From Saprospiraceae bacterium (lineage in GTDB: Bacteria; Bacteroidota; Bacteroidia; Chitinophagales; Saprospiraceae): a DNA stretch of 35,683 bases. The notes beneath the pieces were generated by a model. That model made no database searches. It was given only the letters and a program-made list of their open reading frames with translations, and was not told where the DNA came from. The translations under genes and the position numbers were made by a program. This document shows, one piece after another, positions 8,059 to 15,716 of the stretch. The stretch's first letter is position 1; each line of letters begins with the position of its first letter. The stretch covers positions 1-35,683 of the forward strand of contig JAGNXB010000022.1 in NCBI GenBank assembly GCA_017985675.1. The letters run 5' to 3'.

Positions 8059-10479
8059 ATGGCGCAACGCACGCGCAAGTCAAAACCGGTTTCGAAACAC
8101 ACCTTGTTTTATCCCCGTCGCATTCTGCGGTATGCGCTTATAGCTGCCGGGATCGGGCTGGTTTTATTCCTCCTCCTTTTTGCATCGGTGTATTGGGGGC
8201 TTTTTGGACCCTTGCCTACCCGCACCGAACTAGCGGCTATAAAACATCACCAGGCTACAGAGGTGCTCTCTGCAGATGGCGATATACTGGGCAAATACTA
8301 TACAGAAAACAGGGTGATCGTCCCCATGGACAAAATCAGCCCCTGGGTCGCAAAGGCCCTCATTGCCACGGAGGATGCCCGCTTTTTTGAACATAGAGGG
8401 ATTGACATTATCAGTCTTGGAAGAGTAATCTTCCGCACCCTGCTGATAGGCGATCGAAGCCAGGGCGGAGGCAGTACCATCAGCCAGCAACTGGCTAAAA
8501 ATCTTTTCCCCAGAGAAAAGGCCAAATGGTATGCCCTGCCGTCGGTTAAAATACGGGAAATGATCATCGCCACCCGGCTGGAACGCGCGTACTCCAAAGA
8601 AGAACTACTGCATCTTTACCTTACCACAGTGCCCTTTGGGGATAATATTTTTGGTATCGAAGTAGCGGCCAGAAGGTATTTTGACATCGGTGCCAAACAA
8701 TTAAAAGCACACCAGGCGGCGCTATTAGTGGGGATGCTCAAGGCCAATACCTTGTATCATCCGGTCAAATATCCGGAACGCGCTCTTGAGCGGCGCAATG
8801 TCGTATTGCGCCGGCTCCGGGAAAAAGACGAACTCAGCCTGGCTGAATACAACCGCCTAAAGGGCCTGCCTCTGGACATCAACTATTCGCGCGAAAGTCA
8901 TCACCTTGGTCTCGCCACTTATTTTCGGGAGCACCTGCGGATTGAAGTGGATAGTCTGCTTAAGGATATCCGCAAAGCCGATGGCACGAAGTACAATTTA
9001 TATACTGATGGACTGCGCATCCGCACAACGCTCAACGCGCGTATGCAGCAATATGCTGAGGCGGCCATGGAGAGTCACATGGTGGTCCTCCAAACCGCCT
9101 TTGACAAGGAGTGGAAAGGTGGCAAGCCATGGGGCAGTGACGCTGTCCTCGATCTGGCCATGCGCAACAGCCCCCGGTGGAAGGCCGCTAAGGAAGAGGG
9201 CATGTCCGACATAGACATAAAAAAGATGTTTAAGGAGCCGATCGACATGACCATTTTTACGTGGCAGGGTGAAGCCACGCGTCGCTGGACACCGATGGAT
9301 TCCCTGCGATATACAATCAGCCTTCTCCATGCCGGCGTGCTGGCCGGTGATCCTCAATCCGGCGCTATCCTGGCATGGGTGGGTGGTATCAATCACCGTT
9401 TTTTTCAATATGATCACGTCAAAGCCCGGAGGCAGGTGGGCAGTACATTCAAGCCGGTCGTGTATGCCGCCGCACTGGAAGCCGGGTTTGACCCTTGTGA
9501 TTATTTTGAAAACAGGGAGGTTACCTACTCCGATTATGATGACTGGACGCCCAAAAATGCTTCGAATGAAAGCGGTGGTGTGTATACGATGGCCGGCGCA
9601 TTGAGCCAATCGCTCAACACGGTCACAGCAAGCCTGATCATGGAGACCGGTGTAGATCCGGTGATTGATCTGGCCCGAAAATTCGGATTTACAGGCAAAA
9701 TGGACAAGGTCCCGAGTATCTCCCTTGGTGTCGCTGATGCCAACTTGTGGGAGGTGCTTACGTTGTATGGCACCCTTGCAAATGATGGGATTCGTCCGCA
9801 CTGGTATTATATCAGCCGCATAGAAGACGCCGATGGCCGGTTGCTTTTTGAAGCCTCAGCGCGTGATAATCAGCAATTATTTGAACGGGCTATCGCTCCG
9901 GAGCATGCCTTGTTTTTGAGGCATGCGTTGGAAATGGCTGTAGATAGCGGCACGGCAAGAGCGTTGCGCCCTAGATATGGACTGAGCGGCCCATTGGCAG
10001 GGAAGACAGGCACCACACAGGACCATGCTGATGGATGGTTTGCCGGATTTAGTGCCCAACTGGTAGCGGCTGTAAGGGTAGGAGCAGAAGTGCCTGGTGT
10101 CCATTTTAAGAGTCTGATGGCTGGTGCCGGTTCGCGGACGGCCCTGCCGATTTTTGGAAAACTATGGGCCAGTTGTCAAAAAGATACTGATCTGCGCCAC
10201 ATGGTACTTAAGCCTTTTTCACCCCTTCCAGAACTCATGGTTGCTGATTTCCAATGCCCGCCCTATTTGCCGGAATATCCGGAAATGACAGATGAAGGGG
10301 GTGGCTTACTCGATTTTCTGGGATTGGGCAAAGAGGAAAATCCCGAATCGGAGGGTATCCAGCGAAAGCCCAGCGAAGCCAGTGAAAAGATTCGTGAGCG
10401 CAATGAAAAACTCATCAAAAAGCGCGAACGCAAAGATTCCTGGAAATCTTTTTGGGATGGCGTTTTTAATAGGGAGTAG
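8059..10479 (+). CDS. Class A penicillin-binding protein (PBP1A-type transglycosylase/transpeptidase)
   Basis: This bifunctional enzyme polymerises lipid II and cross-links peptidoglycan in the periplasm while anchored in the inner membrane. From the ATG at 8059 it is 806 residues: a basic cytoplasmic tail, one membrane span (~25-45), a family 51 glycosyltransferase domain (~75-250) and a transpeptidase domain (~415-680). Visible active-site motifs are ED-x-x-FF-x-H-x-G with the catalytic Glu at ~105, GGSTISQQLAKN at ~137-148, the serine motif STFK at ~462, SLN at ~518 and KTGTT at ~649. The frame is open further up to a GTG at 7924, but the extra 45 residues come from CT-rich repeat DNA and lack protein character, so 8059 is preferred. 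The C-terminus is Lys/Arg-rich. The last two codons and stop (AGG GAG TAG) lie in a repeat element shared with plsC. Confidence 0.95.
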   Translation: MAQRTRKSKPVSKHTLFYPRRILRYALIAAGIGLVLFLLLFASVYWGLFGPLPTRTELAAIKHHQATEVLSADGDILGKYYTENRVIVPMDKISPWVAKALIATEDARFFEHRGIDIISLGRVIFRTLLIGDRSQGGGSTISQQLAKNLFPREKAKWYALPSVKIREMIIATRLERAYSKEELLHLYLTTVPFGDNIFGIEVAARRYFDIGAKQLKAHQAALLVGMLKANTLYHPVKYPERALERRNVVLRRLREKDELSLAEYNRLKGLPLDINYSRESHHLGLATYFREHLRIEVDSLLKDIRKADGTKYNLYTDGLRIRTTLNARMQQYAEAAMESHMVVLQTAFDKEWKGGKPWGSDAVLDLAMRNSPRWKAAKEEGMSDIDIKKMFKEPIDMTIFTWQGEATRRWTPMDSLRYTISLLHAGVLAGDPQSGAILAWVGGINHRFFQYDHVKARRQVGSTFKPVVYAAALEAGFDPCDYFENREVTYSDYDDWTPKNASNESGGVYTMAGALSQSLNTVTASLIMETGVDPVIDLARKFGFTGKMDKVPSISLGVADANLWEVLTLYGTLANDGIRPHWYYISRIEDADGRLLFEASARDNQQLFERAIAPEHALFLRHALEMAVDSGTARALRPRYGLSGPLAGKTGTTQDHADGWFAGFSAQLVAAVRVGAEVPGVHFKSLMAGAGSRTALPIFGKLWASCQKDTDLRHMVLKPFSPLPELMVADFQCPPYLPEYPEMTDEGGGLLDFLGLGKEENPESEGIQRKPSEASEKIRERNEKLIKKRERKDSWKSFWDGVFNRE

Positions 10480-10600
10480 GGGAGGTTTTGAGTAGGGAGG
10501 GTTTGAGGCTTTGAGGTTTTGAGGGAGTAGAGAGTTGAGAGTCGAGAGTGGAGTCTATAATTTCGGAATAATCTGGGAATCTGGAATCTGGAATCTGGTG
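10471..10600 (+). repeat. Composite mosaic repeat overlapping the PBP stop codon
   Basis: The block starts inside the last codons of the penicillin-binding protein with AGGGAGTAGGG, then AGGTTTTGAG and further G-rich GAGG/TTTGAG units (module C, to ~10535). GAGAGTTGAGAGTCGAGAGTG follows in GGAGAGTGGAG style (module B), and then ATAATTTCGG-AATAATCTGG with repeated GAATCTG units (module A, 10556-10600). The C-B-A order and the internal spacing parallel the spacer at 7241-7350 and the tail of plsC at 24113-24165. It is non-coding apart from the overlapped codons. Confidence 0.75.
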
Positions 10601-10628
10601 CAAGACGTGAGGGAATTTGGTGCGAGAT

Positions 10629-10659
10629 GTGAGCTCACGACCCAAAGGGGTGAGCTCAC
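10629..10659. promoter_or_regulatory. Twin perfect palindromes GTGAGCTCAC, 21 bp centre to centre
   Basis: GTGAGCTCAC occurs at 10629-10638 and 10650-10659; each is a perfect 10-bp palindrome. Centre spacing of 21 bp is two helical turns, as for paired sites of a dimeric DNA-binding protein. Because each copy is self-complementary, the two can also pair with each other around CCC-AAA-GGG to give a 13-bp stem with a 2-base bulge. There is no T-run after it. More small inverted repeats follow up to ~10740 (CCTTTG/CAAAGG, CGACC/GGTCG, CGAATGT/ACATTCG, CGGT/ACCG), so the region is strongly structured. Its role is unknown. Confidence 0.45.
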
Positions 10660-10779
10660 GTACTCCATCACCTTTGCCATGGCTTCGGCGACCAAAGGAA
10701 AGGTCGAATGTGCAGTGTACATTCGGTGAGCGAACCGAGCGCCCCCGCGCGAGGCTTACGAAATACCAAAGGAAAACTT

Positions 10780-10953
10780 ATGAGGGAGATAAGGGTTTTA
10801 AATACGCAGGGTGTCATGGTATTGACCGTATCTGTATCACCTACTGAAGAATATGTGCTTGATATACAATCATTGCAGCCTGGCTTATACATCGTGGAAG
10901 CGCTGGACAGCCAACAAGGTATTCACCATGCCCGCCTTGCCTGCGTGCGTTAG
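10780..10953 (+). pseudogene. Orphan half of a T9SS type A C-terminal sorting domain
   Basis: From an ATG at 10780 the frame encodes 57 residues reading REIRVLNTQGVMVLTVSV, then LDIQSLQPGLYIVEAL and a final ARLACVR. This matches the second half of a T9SS type A sorting domain: the IYNxxGQxV-like strand, the L-x-x-L-x-PGLYIV strand and the terminal basic strand. The usual YPNP half, a signal peptide and a passenger domain are all missing. The sequence just upstream is the structured repeat region, so the most economical reading is a truncated remnant of a secreted-protein gene whose 5' part was lost. It overlaps the start of the next gene by 26 bases in another frame. Translation from a start codon upstream (10708) would only add repeat-derived residues. 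Confidence 0.6.
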
Positions 10954-12487
10954 GATTATCCTCACCGTATGTTTACTGGGCACCTGGTCTTGGCATGCAA
11001 ATGCCCAGCATCGGTATGACTATACCTGGATGCTGGGGTATAGCAATGAGACTGTACCGGATACCATCTGGTGGATGTCAAAACTCGACTTTAATTCCTC
11101 CCCGGCTACCATAACGGTAGTAGATGGACGATCAGATATGGACGGAATGGCGGCAAGTATAAGTCATCCCCAATCTGGCTCACTCCTGTTTTACGGTAAT
11201 GGCTGCCATATACGCAATGCTGGGAACGATATCATGGAGAATGGAGATACTATCGTCCTGACTTATCAATACCATGGCTTTTGTTTTGCTAAAGGACTTC
11301 CTCCGCAGGATGGTATGATGATCCTTCCAGATCCCGGTAAGGAGGATGGCTACTGGGTTTTTAACCAGGGTATCACATATAAATTTGAACCTTATACTCA
11401 CCTGCATGCTATATTATTTCTTTCCTATGTAGATATGGCTCTGAATAATGGATTAGGAGTGGTGACGGCCAAGCAAATCAGGATTGGAAATGATTCCTTA
11501 TTTACTGGGCTCTCAGCATACAGGCATGCCAATGACAAGGACTGGTGGATCATCATTGGCAAGGAAATATATCATGAATATTATAAAATACTTGTCAATG
11601 AAACTGGGGTCCAATGGCTGGATACGATCATTCTTCAACCAAATATCCCGAATAAAAAACCTTCTGGAGGTGGTCAGTCATTTTTTTCTCCAAATGGGGA
11701 ACACTATTTCTATATGGCGCAGCCTAGAGACGGCATCTTTATGATGGACTTTGACCGGGCTACAGGTGATGTGAGCAATATCCGGGTTATTAGTGGTTGG
11801 GATACGATCGGCTTGTTCGGTGGGGCATCTATCAGCCCTTCCGGCCAGTTTCTATATGTCAACAATGGTGGTAAAATCTGGCAGCGGGACCTGTGGGATC
11901 CAGATTCCACCAGCAATCTTGTGTTAGTTGGCGAGTGGGACGGGTTTGTTGATACACATGGTGTAGCGATAGGCTTTGGAACCCAGCAGCTGGGACCGGA
12001 TTGCCGGATCTATATTGCTCCGACTACATGGTCCAGGAACGTCCATGCCATACTCTACCCCGATCGCAAGGGGGCAGCTTGTGAGTTTCGTCAGCGGTAT
12101 ATTCGCACACCTACATATATTGGATATACTCTTCCAAATTTTCCTTACTATCGGGTTGGCACCGATTATCCGTTGTGCGACAGCACACATTTAGGGTTTG
12201 ATTCTGTGAGTTCGGTGACAATTTCTAAGCCATTGTCTTCCCGGCCCCTCTCCCTATTGCCCAATCCATTCACAAATAGCCTGCAGGTCTATGCTGGCGA
12301 TGATCTGATTAAACCGGGAACTATGCTTAGCGTCTATGATGCAATCGGCCGTATGGTTCACCAGGAGTTGGTGACGGCCCAGGTTATGGGTATCCTGACG
12401 GCACACTGGTCTCCGGGTCATTATTTTATTACCTGGATGCCCCCAGGAGTTCCACCGAGCTATGCGACTGCCGTGAAGGTGGAGTGA
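10928..12487 (+). CDS. Secreted beta-propeller-like protein with T9SS type A sorting domain
   Basis: From the ATG at 10928 the 519-residue protein begins with a signal peptide (residues 1 to ~27, ending HANA-Q). An open frame extends to 10853, but those residues are not signal-like. The body has repeated propeller-like strands: FFSPNGEHYFYMAQ, ASISPSGQFLYVNN followed by IWQRDLW, and a late QLGPDCRIYIAP. I recognise these from WD40-like six/seven-bladed secreted proteins of Saprospiraceae, where a Ser-Pro-x-Gly turn opens each blade. The C-terminus (~440-519) has LLPNPFTNSLQV, SVYDAIGRMV and SPGHYFITW, i.e. a type A T9SS domain, so the protein should be exported by Sec and then T9SS. There is no catalytic motif; a binding or structural role is likely. 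The first codons overlap the orphan sorting-domain fragment, hinting that this gene replaced or succeeded an older cargo gene. Confidence 0.8.
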   Translation: MPALPACVRIILTVCLLGTWSWHANAQHRYDYTWMLGYSNETVPDTIWWMSKLDFNSSPATITVVDGRSDMDGMAASISHPQSGSLLFYGNGCHIRNAGNDIMENGDTIVLTYQYHGFCFAKGLPPQDGMMILPDPGKEDGYWVFNQGITYKFEPYTHLHAILFLSYVDMALNNGLGVVTAKQIRIGNDSLFTGLSAYRHANDKDWWIIIGKEIYHEYYKILVNETGVQWLDTIILQPNIPNKKPSGGGQSFFSPNGEHYFYMAQPRDGIFMMDFDRATGDVSNIRVISGWDTIGLFGGASISPSGQFLYVNNGGKIWQRDLWDPDSTSNLVLVGEWDGFVDTHGVAIGFGTQQLGPDCRIYIAPTTWSRNVHAILYPDRKGAACEFRQRYIRTPTYIGYTLPNFPYYRVGTDYPLCDSTHLGFDSVSSVTISKPLSSRPLSLLPNPFTNSLQVYAGDDLIKPGTMLSVYDAIGRMVHQELVTAQVMGILTAHWSPGHYFITWMPPGVPPSYATAVKVE

Positions 12488-12776
12488 GCCTAATTTGAGT
12501 ACCGAAGACGGATGTCAAAGGATGGAGCAAGGACAGGACCGGAGGAAGAGTACTTTTTAGAAGTTAGGGATTGCGGACATAAGGATGCGGTAAAATAGAA
12601 AGTGGTGAGGTGATTATCAAAATAATCTGGAATCAAAATAGGGATGAGGAATCAGGAATGAGATAAATCCAAATGAAGTAAGATGATGGTAAAATAATCT
12701 GGAATCTCTGGAATCAAGAAGGAGGTCCGACGACGGAGGATGGAAGAAGAATCCTGAAGAACATGGCGTGAGAAAG
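12488..12776. repeat. Spacer with scattered AATAATCTGGAAT repeats
   Basis: AATAATCTGG occurs at 12621-12630 and 12693-12702, each followed by more GGAATC units and separated by GGGATGAGGAATCAGGAATGAG-like text. This is the same module A as at 7314 and 10567. The rest is purine-rich on the plus strand. A minus-strand frame of 60 codons here is low-complexity and unconvincing. No terminator was recognised after the propeller gene. Confidence 0.6.
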
Positions 12777-12807
12777 TTGGTAAAGTGTGTAAAAAACACT
12801 AAATTTG
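12777..12807 (+). promoter_or_regulatory. Bacteroidota-type promoter (TTG-N20-TAAATTTG)
   Basis: TTG at 12777-12779 and TAAATTTG at 12800-12807 are separated by 20 bases. This fits the Bacteroidota primary-sigma consensus (TTTG or TTG, about 19-21 bases, TAnnTTTG). Transcription would start near 12814 and give a ~120-base leader before the DUF1566 gene. This is the best two-part promoter match in the window. Confidence 0.55.
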
Positions 12808-12863
12808 TTTAACAGCGTTCAGGACCAAGTATCGTGAATTAACTATTTCTAAATAGGACAAAA

Positions 12864-12947
12864 ATGGCCCTGAAAAAATTAAAGCAAGTACACAAAGAAT
12901 CAAGCGGGAGTGTCCGCCTAAATGACATAAAAAATGTTACGATTTAG
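12864..12947 (+). other. Possible 27-codon leader ORF before the DUF1566 gene
   Basis: An ATG at 12864 opens a 27-residue Lys-rich frame (MALKKLKQVHKESSGSVRLN...) that stops at 12945-12947, overlapping the start of the lipoprotein gene at 12934 by 14 bases. It lies between the promoter and the main start. It may be an upstream ORF coupled to the next gene or pure chance; length and composition cannot decide. Confidence 0.15.
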
Positions 12948-13473
12948 TTTAAGCTTAATAACGCTTTTATTTATTTTTTTCTGTAAAAAAGAGGATACGC
13001 CATTGGAAAGTTTGTTTAAAGTAACAATGACCAACGGGGATGTTATTTACGTAGACCCCTCATTTATAGGTAAACCAGTGGAATGGGGGGGCTATGGCAA
13101 GGACATTTTGTTATTAACCAACCTTTCGAGTTTAGAAGAAGTAGAAAACGATTTCAATGGCAAAGCTAATACGGAGGCAATAGTTGGCCAACTGGGAATC
13201 AATGAAGGAAGACCTTATGCTGCCAAAATATGTGCCGACATGGAAGCCTTTGGTTTTGATGATTGGTATCTTCCATCATGAGGCGAACTGAATGAAATCT
13301 ATTTAAAACTTGGACCTACTAATAACGGAGGTAGTGGGCAAATAAACACGAGCACGCTATGGAGTTCCTCTGAATTTACCAACGGCTTTGTTTTAATTCA
13401 AAATATGACCAGCGGCAGCAAGACCATTACCATTAAATATTACCAAAACCGGTGCCTCTGCGTCCGACGTTAA
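12934..13473 (+). pseudogene. DUF1566 (Lcl-type) lipoprotein interrupted by one in-frame TGA
   Basis: The first part (115 residues, 12934-13281) has a hydrophobic N-terminus ending in FFCKKEDT, a probable lipoprotein signal with Cys17. It then has a region with ICADMEAFGFDDWYLPS, the signature start of DUF1566/Fib_succ_major-type domains. A TGA at 13279-13281 stops it. Without any frameshift the same frame continues for 63 more codons (GELNEIYLKLG, then TLWSSSEF, ending NRCLCVRR) to a TAA at 13471-13473. That continuation is exactly the missing second half of the domain (LPS-x-x-EL, the WSS motif and the final R-x-VR). One nonsense change therefore splits an otherwise intact ~179-residue gene. 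Trp in this gene is encoded by TGG, so TGA is not a general Trp codon here. A recent mutation or a sequencing error is more likely than recoding. Confidence 0.8.
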
Positions 13474-13475
13474 GC

Positions 13476-13545
13476 GAAGACGGAAGACCGAAGACGGAAG
13501 ACCGAAGACGGAAGACGGAAGACCGAAGACCGAAGACCGAAGATT
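13476..13545 (+). repeat. 7-bp tandem array, ten copies (GAAGACS)
   Basis: Ten gap-free 7-bp units GAAGACG or GAAGACC (the last one GAAGATT) follow the stop of the DUF1566 gene by two bases. In translation it gives a Lys-Thr-Glu-Asp-Arg-Arg heptad, but no gene frame uses it. It is probably a slippage-driven array of the same purine-rich class as the other spacers. Confidence 0.9.
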
Positions 13546-13551
13546 GGAGAA

Positions 13552-13680
13552 CACGCTCAAACCCTCCTCCCCTCAAACCCTCCTCCCCTCAAAACCTCCT
13601 AGACTCCTCGACTCAAAACCCTCCTCAACTCCTCGACTCACCCCCTCCTCCCCTCAAAACCTCCTCGACTCCTCGACGCA
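13552..13680 (-). repeat. CT-rich repeat (module C, reverse orientation)
   Basis: Repeated CTCAAACCCTCCTCCC, CTCAAAACCTCCT and GACTCCTCGACTC units fill ~130 bp upstream of the TerC gene. Read on the minus strand this is the same GAGGAGTTGAGG/AGGTTTTGAG material that follows the stop codons of the penicillin-binding protein, plsC and rlmB. It leaves only ~45 bases of ordinary sequence before the TerC start. Confidence 0.85.
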
Positions 13681-13723
13681 TAATTCACTACCTTGTGCCC
13701 TCAAATCGGATGTACCGCAACCT

Positions 13724-14719
13724 ATGCTGCTTTGGATCCTCTTTTTTGTTCTGATAGGAACAGCACTTGCCCTGGATTTGGGCGTTTTTCACAAAAATCC
13801 TGAATCGATTAATGCCAAAGAAGCCACCGGGTGGTCCATCATCTGGATTACCCTGTCGTTGCTTTTCAGTATTGTGGTCTATTTTGCCTATGAAGATGAT
13901 TGGTCTGGGATCCGGGAGCTGAGCGGGTCTTTTATTTCGGGCAGTGACGCGGTAGTTCTTTATCTATCCGGTTATCTGTTGGAGCTTAGCTTAAGCCTCG
14001 ACAACATTTTTGTCATGGCCATGATTTTTGCCTATTTCAAAGTGCCGGCAGCAAATCAGCACAGGGTCCTTTTCTGGGGCATCATGGGCGCCCTTGTGTT
14101 TAGGGCGTTTATGATTTTTGCCGGCGTTGCACTCATTCAGAGATTCGATTGGTTGATTTATGTCTTTGGTGCTTTTCTCATTTATGTGGCACTTAAAATG
14201 TGGACCAGCCGCGACGAAGAGGCCATGGATCTTCAGAATAACCGGGTTTTGCGCTGGCTCCGAAACTATTTGCCCGTAACAAGGCATTTTCATGGTGAGC
14301 AATTTTTCCTGAGGCGTCGGAATATATTGATGGCCACCCCATTATTCCTGACGCTGGTGATGATCGAACTGACGGATATCCTCTTCGCGCTGGATAGTAT
14401 TCCGGCTATATTCTCCATCACCACCGACCCGTTTCTCATTTTTACCAGTAATATTTTTGCTATCCTCGGGCTGCGATCTATGTATTTTATGCTGGCTGCT
14501 GTGCTTGACCGCTTCCGTTTTCTCAAATACAGTGTAATCGGCATTCTGCTGTTTGTCGGGCTTAAAATGGTGTCCCACGGTTTCATTCATATGGCCGGAT
14601 GGGTGTCGCTGGTCTTCATTGGGGGGGCTTTGCTCGCCGGAGTGATCGTTTCTCTCTTGCATCAGGAAAATTCCATGGATGATGACGACCAGGAAAGCAT
14701 GCAAATACCACCAGTTTGA
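13724..14719 (+). CDS. TerC/Alx-family integral membrane protein
   Basis: The 331-residue protein with about nine membrane spans belongs to the TerC family, which is linked to tellurite resistance and, in recent work on TerC/Alx homologues, to manganese export during protein secretion. The two conserved acidic signatures are present: SLDNIFVM (Asp93, Asn94) and ELTDILFALDSIPAIF (Asp218, Asp224). These would line the metal path. The length is normal for the family. The ATG at 13724 starts directly at the first membrane span. The frame stays open upstream to 13544, but those codons are Pro/Ser-rich translation of the CT-rich repeat and are rejected. The C-terminal tail is acidic (DDDDQES). It stands 50 bases upstream of a glycosyltransferase gene on the same strand, so an operon is possible. 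Confidence 0.92.
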   Translation: MLLWILFFVLIGTALALDLGVFHKNPESINAKEATGWSIIWITLSLLFSIVVYFAYEDDWSGIRELSGSFISGSDAVVLYLSGYLLELSLSLDNIFVMAMIFAYFKVPAANQHRVLFWGIMGALVFRAFMIFAGVALIQRFDWLIYVFGAFLIYVALKMWTSRDEEAMDLQNNRVLRWLRNYLPVTRHFHGEQFFLRRRNILMATPLFLTLVMIELTDILFALDSIPAIFSITTDPFLIFTSNIFAILGLRSMYFMLAAVLDRFRFLKYSVIGILLFVGLKMVSHGFIHMAGWVSLVFIGGALLAGVIVSLLHQENSMDDDDQESMQIPPV

Positions 14720-14769
14720 TTATTGGCTAAAGATTCCTGTCCTTTGTGTGAAATTTTAAGGGAACAGCC

Positions 14770-15519
14770 ATGTATAAAGGTAAAAAAGTGATCGTCGTGC
14801 TGCCCGCATACAATGCGTCAGCTACCCTCAAAAAAACCTATGACGAAATCCCCTTCGACCTGGTCGATGAAGTCATTCTGTGCGATGATGCCAGCAGGGA
14901 CAATACAGCCACATTGGCCAAGGAAATTGGTATTCAACATGTTATTGTGCATGAGAATAACAAGGGTTATGGCGGCAACCAAAAATCGCTCTACAATCGG
15001 GCGCTGGAACTGGGCGGCGATATCGTCATCATGTTACATCCGGATTATCAGTACACGCCATTGCTCATCCCCAGCATGGTCAATATTATCGGGGATGATC
15101 TGTATCCGGTTGTTTTAGGATCCAGGATTCTTGGAAAAGGTGCGCTGCGTGGGGGGATGCCCTTGTATAAATATATTGCCAATCGCCTCCTTACGCTAAC
15201 CCAAAACATATTGGTGCAATACAAATTGTCTGAATACCACACCGGCTATCGCGCATTTAGCGGGGAGGTTCTTCGAAAGATTAACTATAATGAAAACTCC
15301 GATGATTTTGTGTTTGACAATGAAATGTTGTCACAGATCATCTACGCCGGATTTGATATTGCTGAAGTCACCTGCCCTACTAAGTATTTTGAAGAGGCGA
15401 GTTCGATCAACTTCAGGCGTTCAGTGACCTACGGACTGGGAGTGCTGCGCGTATCATTGGGGCATTGCGCCCAGCGCTGGGGACTTGTCGATCTGCCCAT
15501 ATACCGGAAGTTGGCTTAA
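14770..15519 (+). CDS. Family 2 glycosyltransferase (DPM1/polyprenyl-phosphate type)
   Basis: The 249-residue GT-A fold enzyme should transfer a sugar from a nucleotide-sugar, probably to polyprenyl phosphate, at the cytoplasmic face of the membrane. Motifs seen: VVLPAYNASATL at the nucleotide-binding start, CDDAS (Asp39-Asp40), NKGYGGNQK, and HPDYQY (Asp92) in place of the DxD metal site. The variant HPDYQY is normal for this subgroup. There are no membrane spans. The first codons (MYKGKKVIVVLPAYN) give a conventional N-terminus. It follows terC by 50 bases; a functional link is not evident. The acceptor and sugar cannot be predicted. Confidence 0.88.
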   Translation: MYKGKKVIVVLPAYNASATLKKTYDEIPFDLVDEVILCDDASRDNTATLAKEIGIQHVIVHENNKGYGGNQKSLYNRALELGGDIVIMLHPDYQYTPLLIPSMVNIIGDDLYPVVLGSRILGKGALRGGMPLYKYIANRLLTLTQNILVQYKLSEYHTGYRAFSGEVLRKINYNENSDDFVFDNEMLSQIIYAGFDIAEVTCPTKYFEEASSINFRRSVTYGLGVLRVSLGHCAQRWGLVDLPIYRKLA

Positions 15520-15665
15520 TGGGAGATTGCTGGTGTGTTCCAAAAGCTTTTTTCAGTAGCACAAAAAAAGCCAGGGCCAACGTGTAAACCAGGGTCATCG
15601 TCATAAAGTGTTGGTTTTGGTTGTTCTATCAGTCGGTTTTAACATAACGCCAACAGGAAGGGATT

Positions 15666-15673
15666 TATGTTTG
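15666..15673 (+). promoter_or_regulatory. Candidate -7 element TATGTTTG
   Basis: An exact TAnnTTTG match lies 44 bases before the start of the TIGR02757 gene. No well-spaced TTG was seen upstream, so only half of the Bacteroidota promoter consensus is supported. Confidence 0.4.
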
Positions 15674-15716
15674 GCAAACACAGGAATCGTCGGCATTTTG
15701 TCAAATTTTCTTCGAT

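Noticed and set aside
8998..9801. 267-codon minus-strand frame inside the penicillin-binding protein gene
   Set aside because: It lies opposite conserved transpeptidase coding sequence and has no recognisable domain; it is a shadow frame.
10629..10659. Intrinsic terminator for the penicillin-binding protein gene
   Set aside because: The stem is strong, but no T-run follows on either strand and it lies 150 bases past the stop.
13279..13281. Selenocysteine or TGA-as-Trp recoding in the DUF1566 gene
   Set aside because: The position (LPS-x-GEL) is not a Cys or redox site in the family as I recall it, Trp is TGG throughout, and other genes here end normally. A nonsense mutation or sequence error is simpler.
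13544..13723. 60-residue N-terminal extension of TerC
   Set aside because: The residues are Pro/Ser/Leu low complexity from the CT-rich repeat; the ATG at 13724 starts right at the first membrane span.
15413..15604. Small hydrophobic minus-strand frame after the glycosyltransferase
   Set aside because: Half of it overlaps the conserved 3' end of the glycosyltransferase gene and the remainder has only one hydrophobic stretch; no supporting context.
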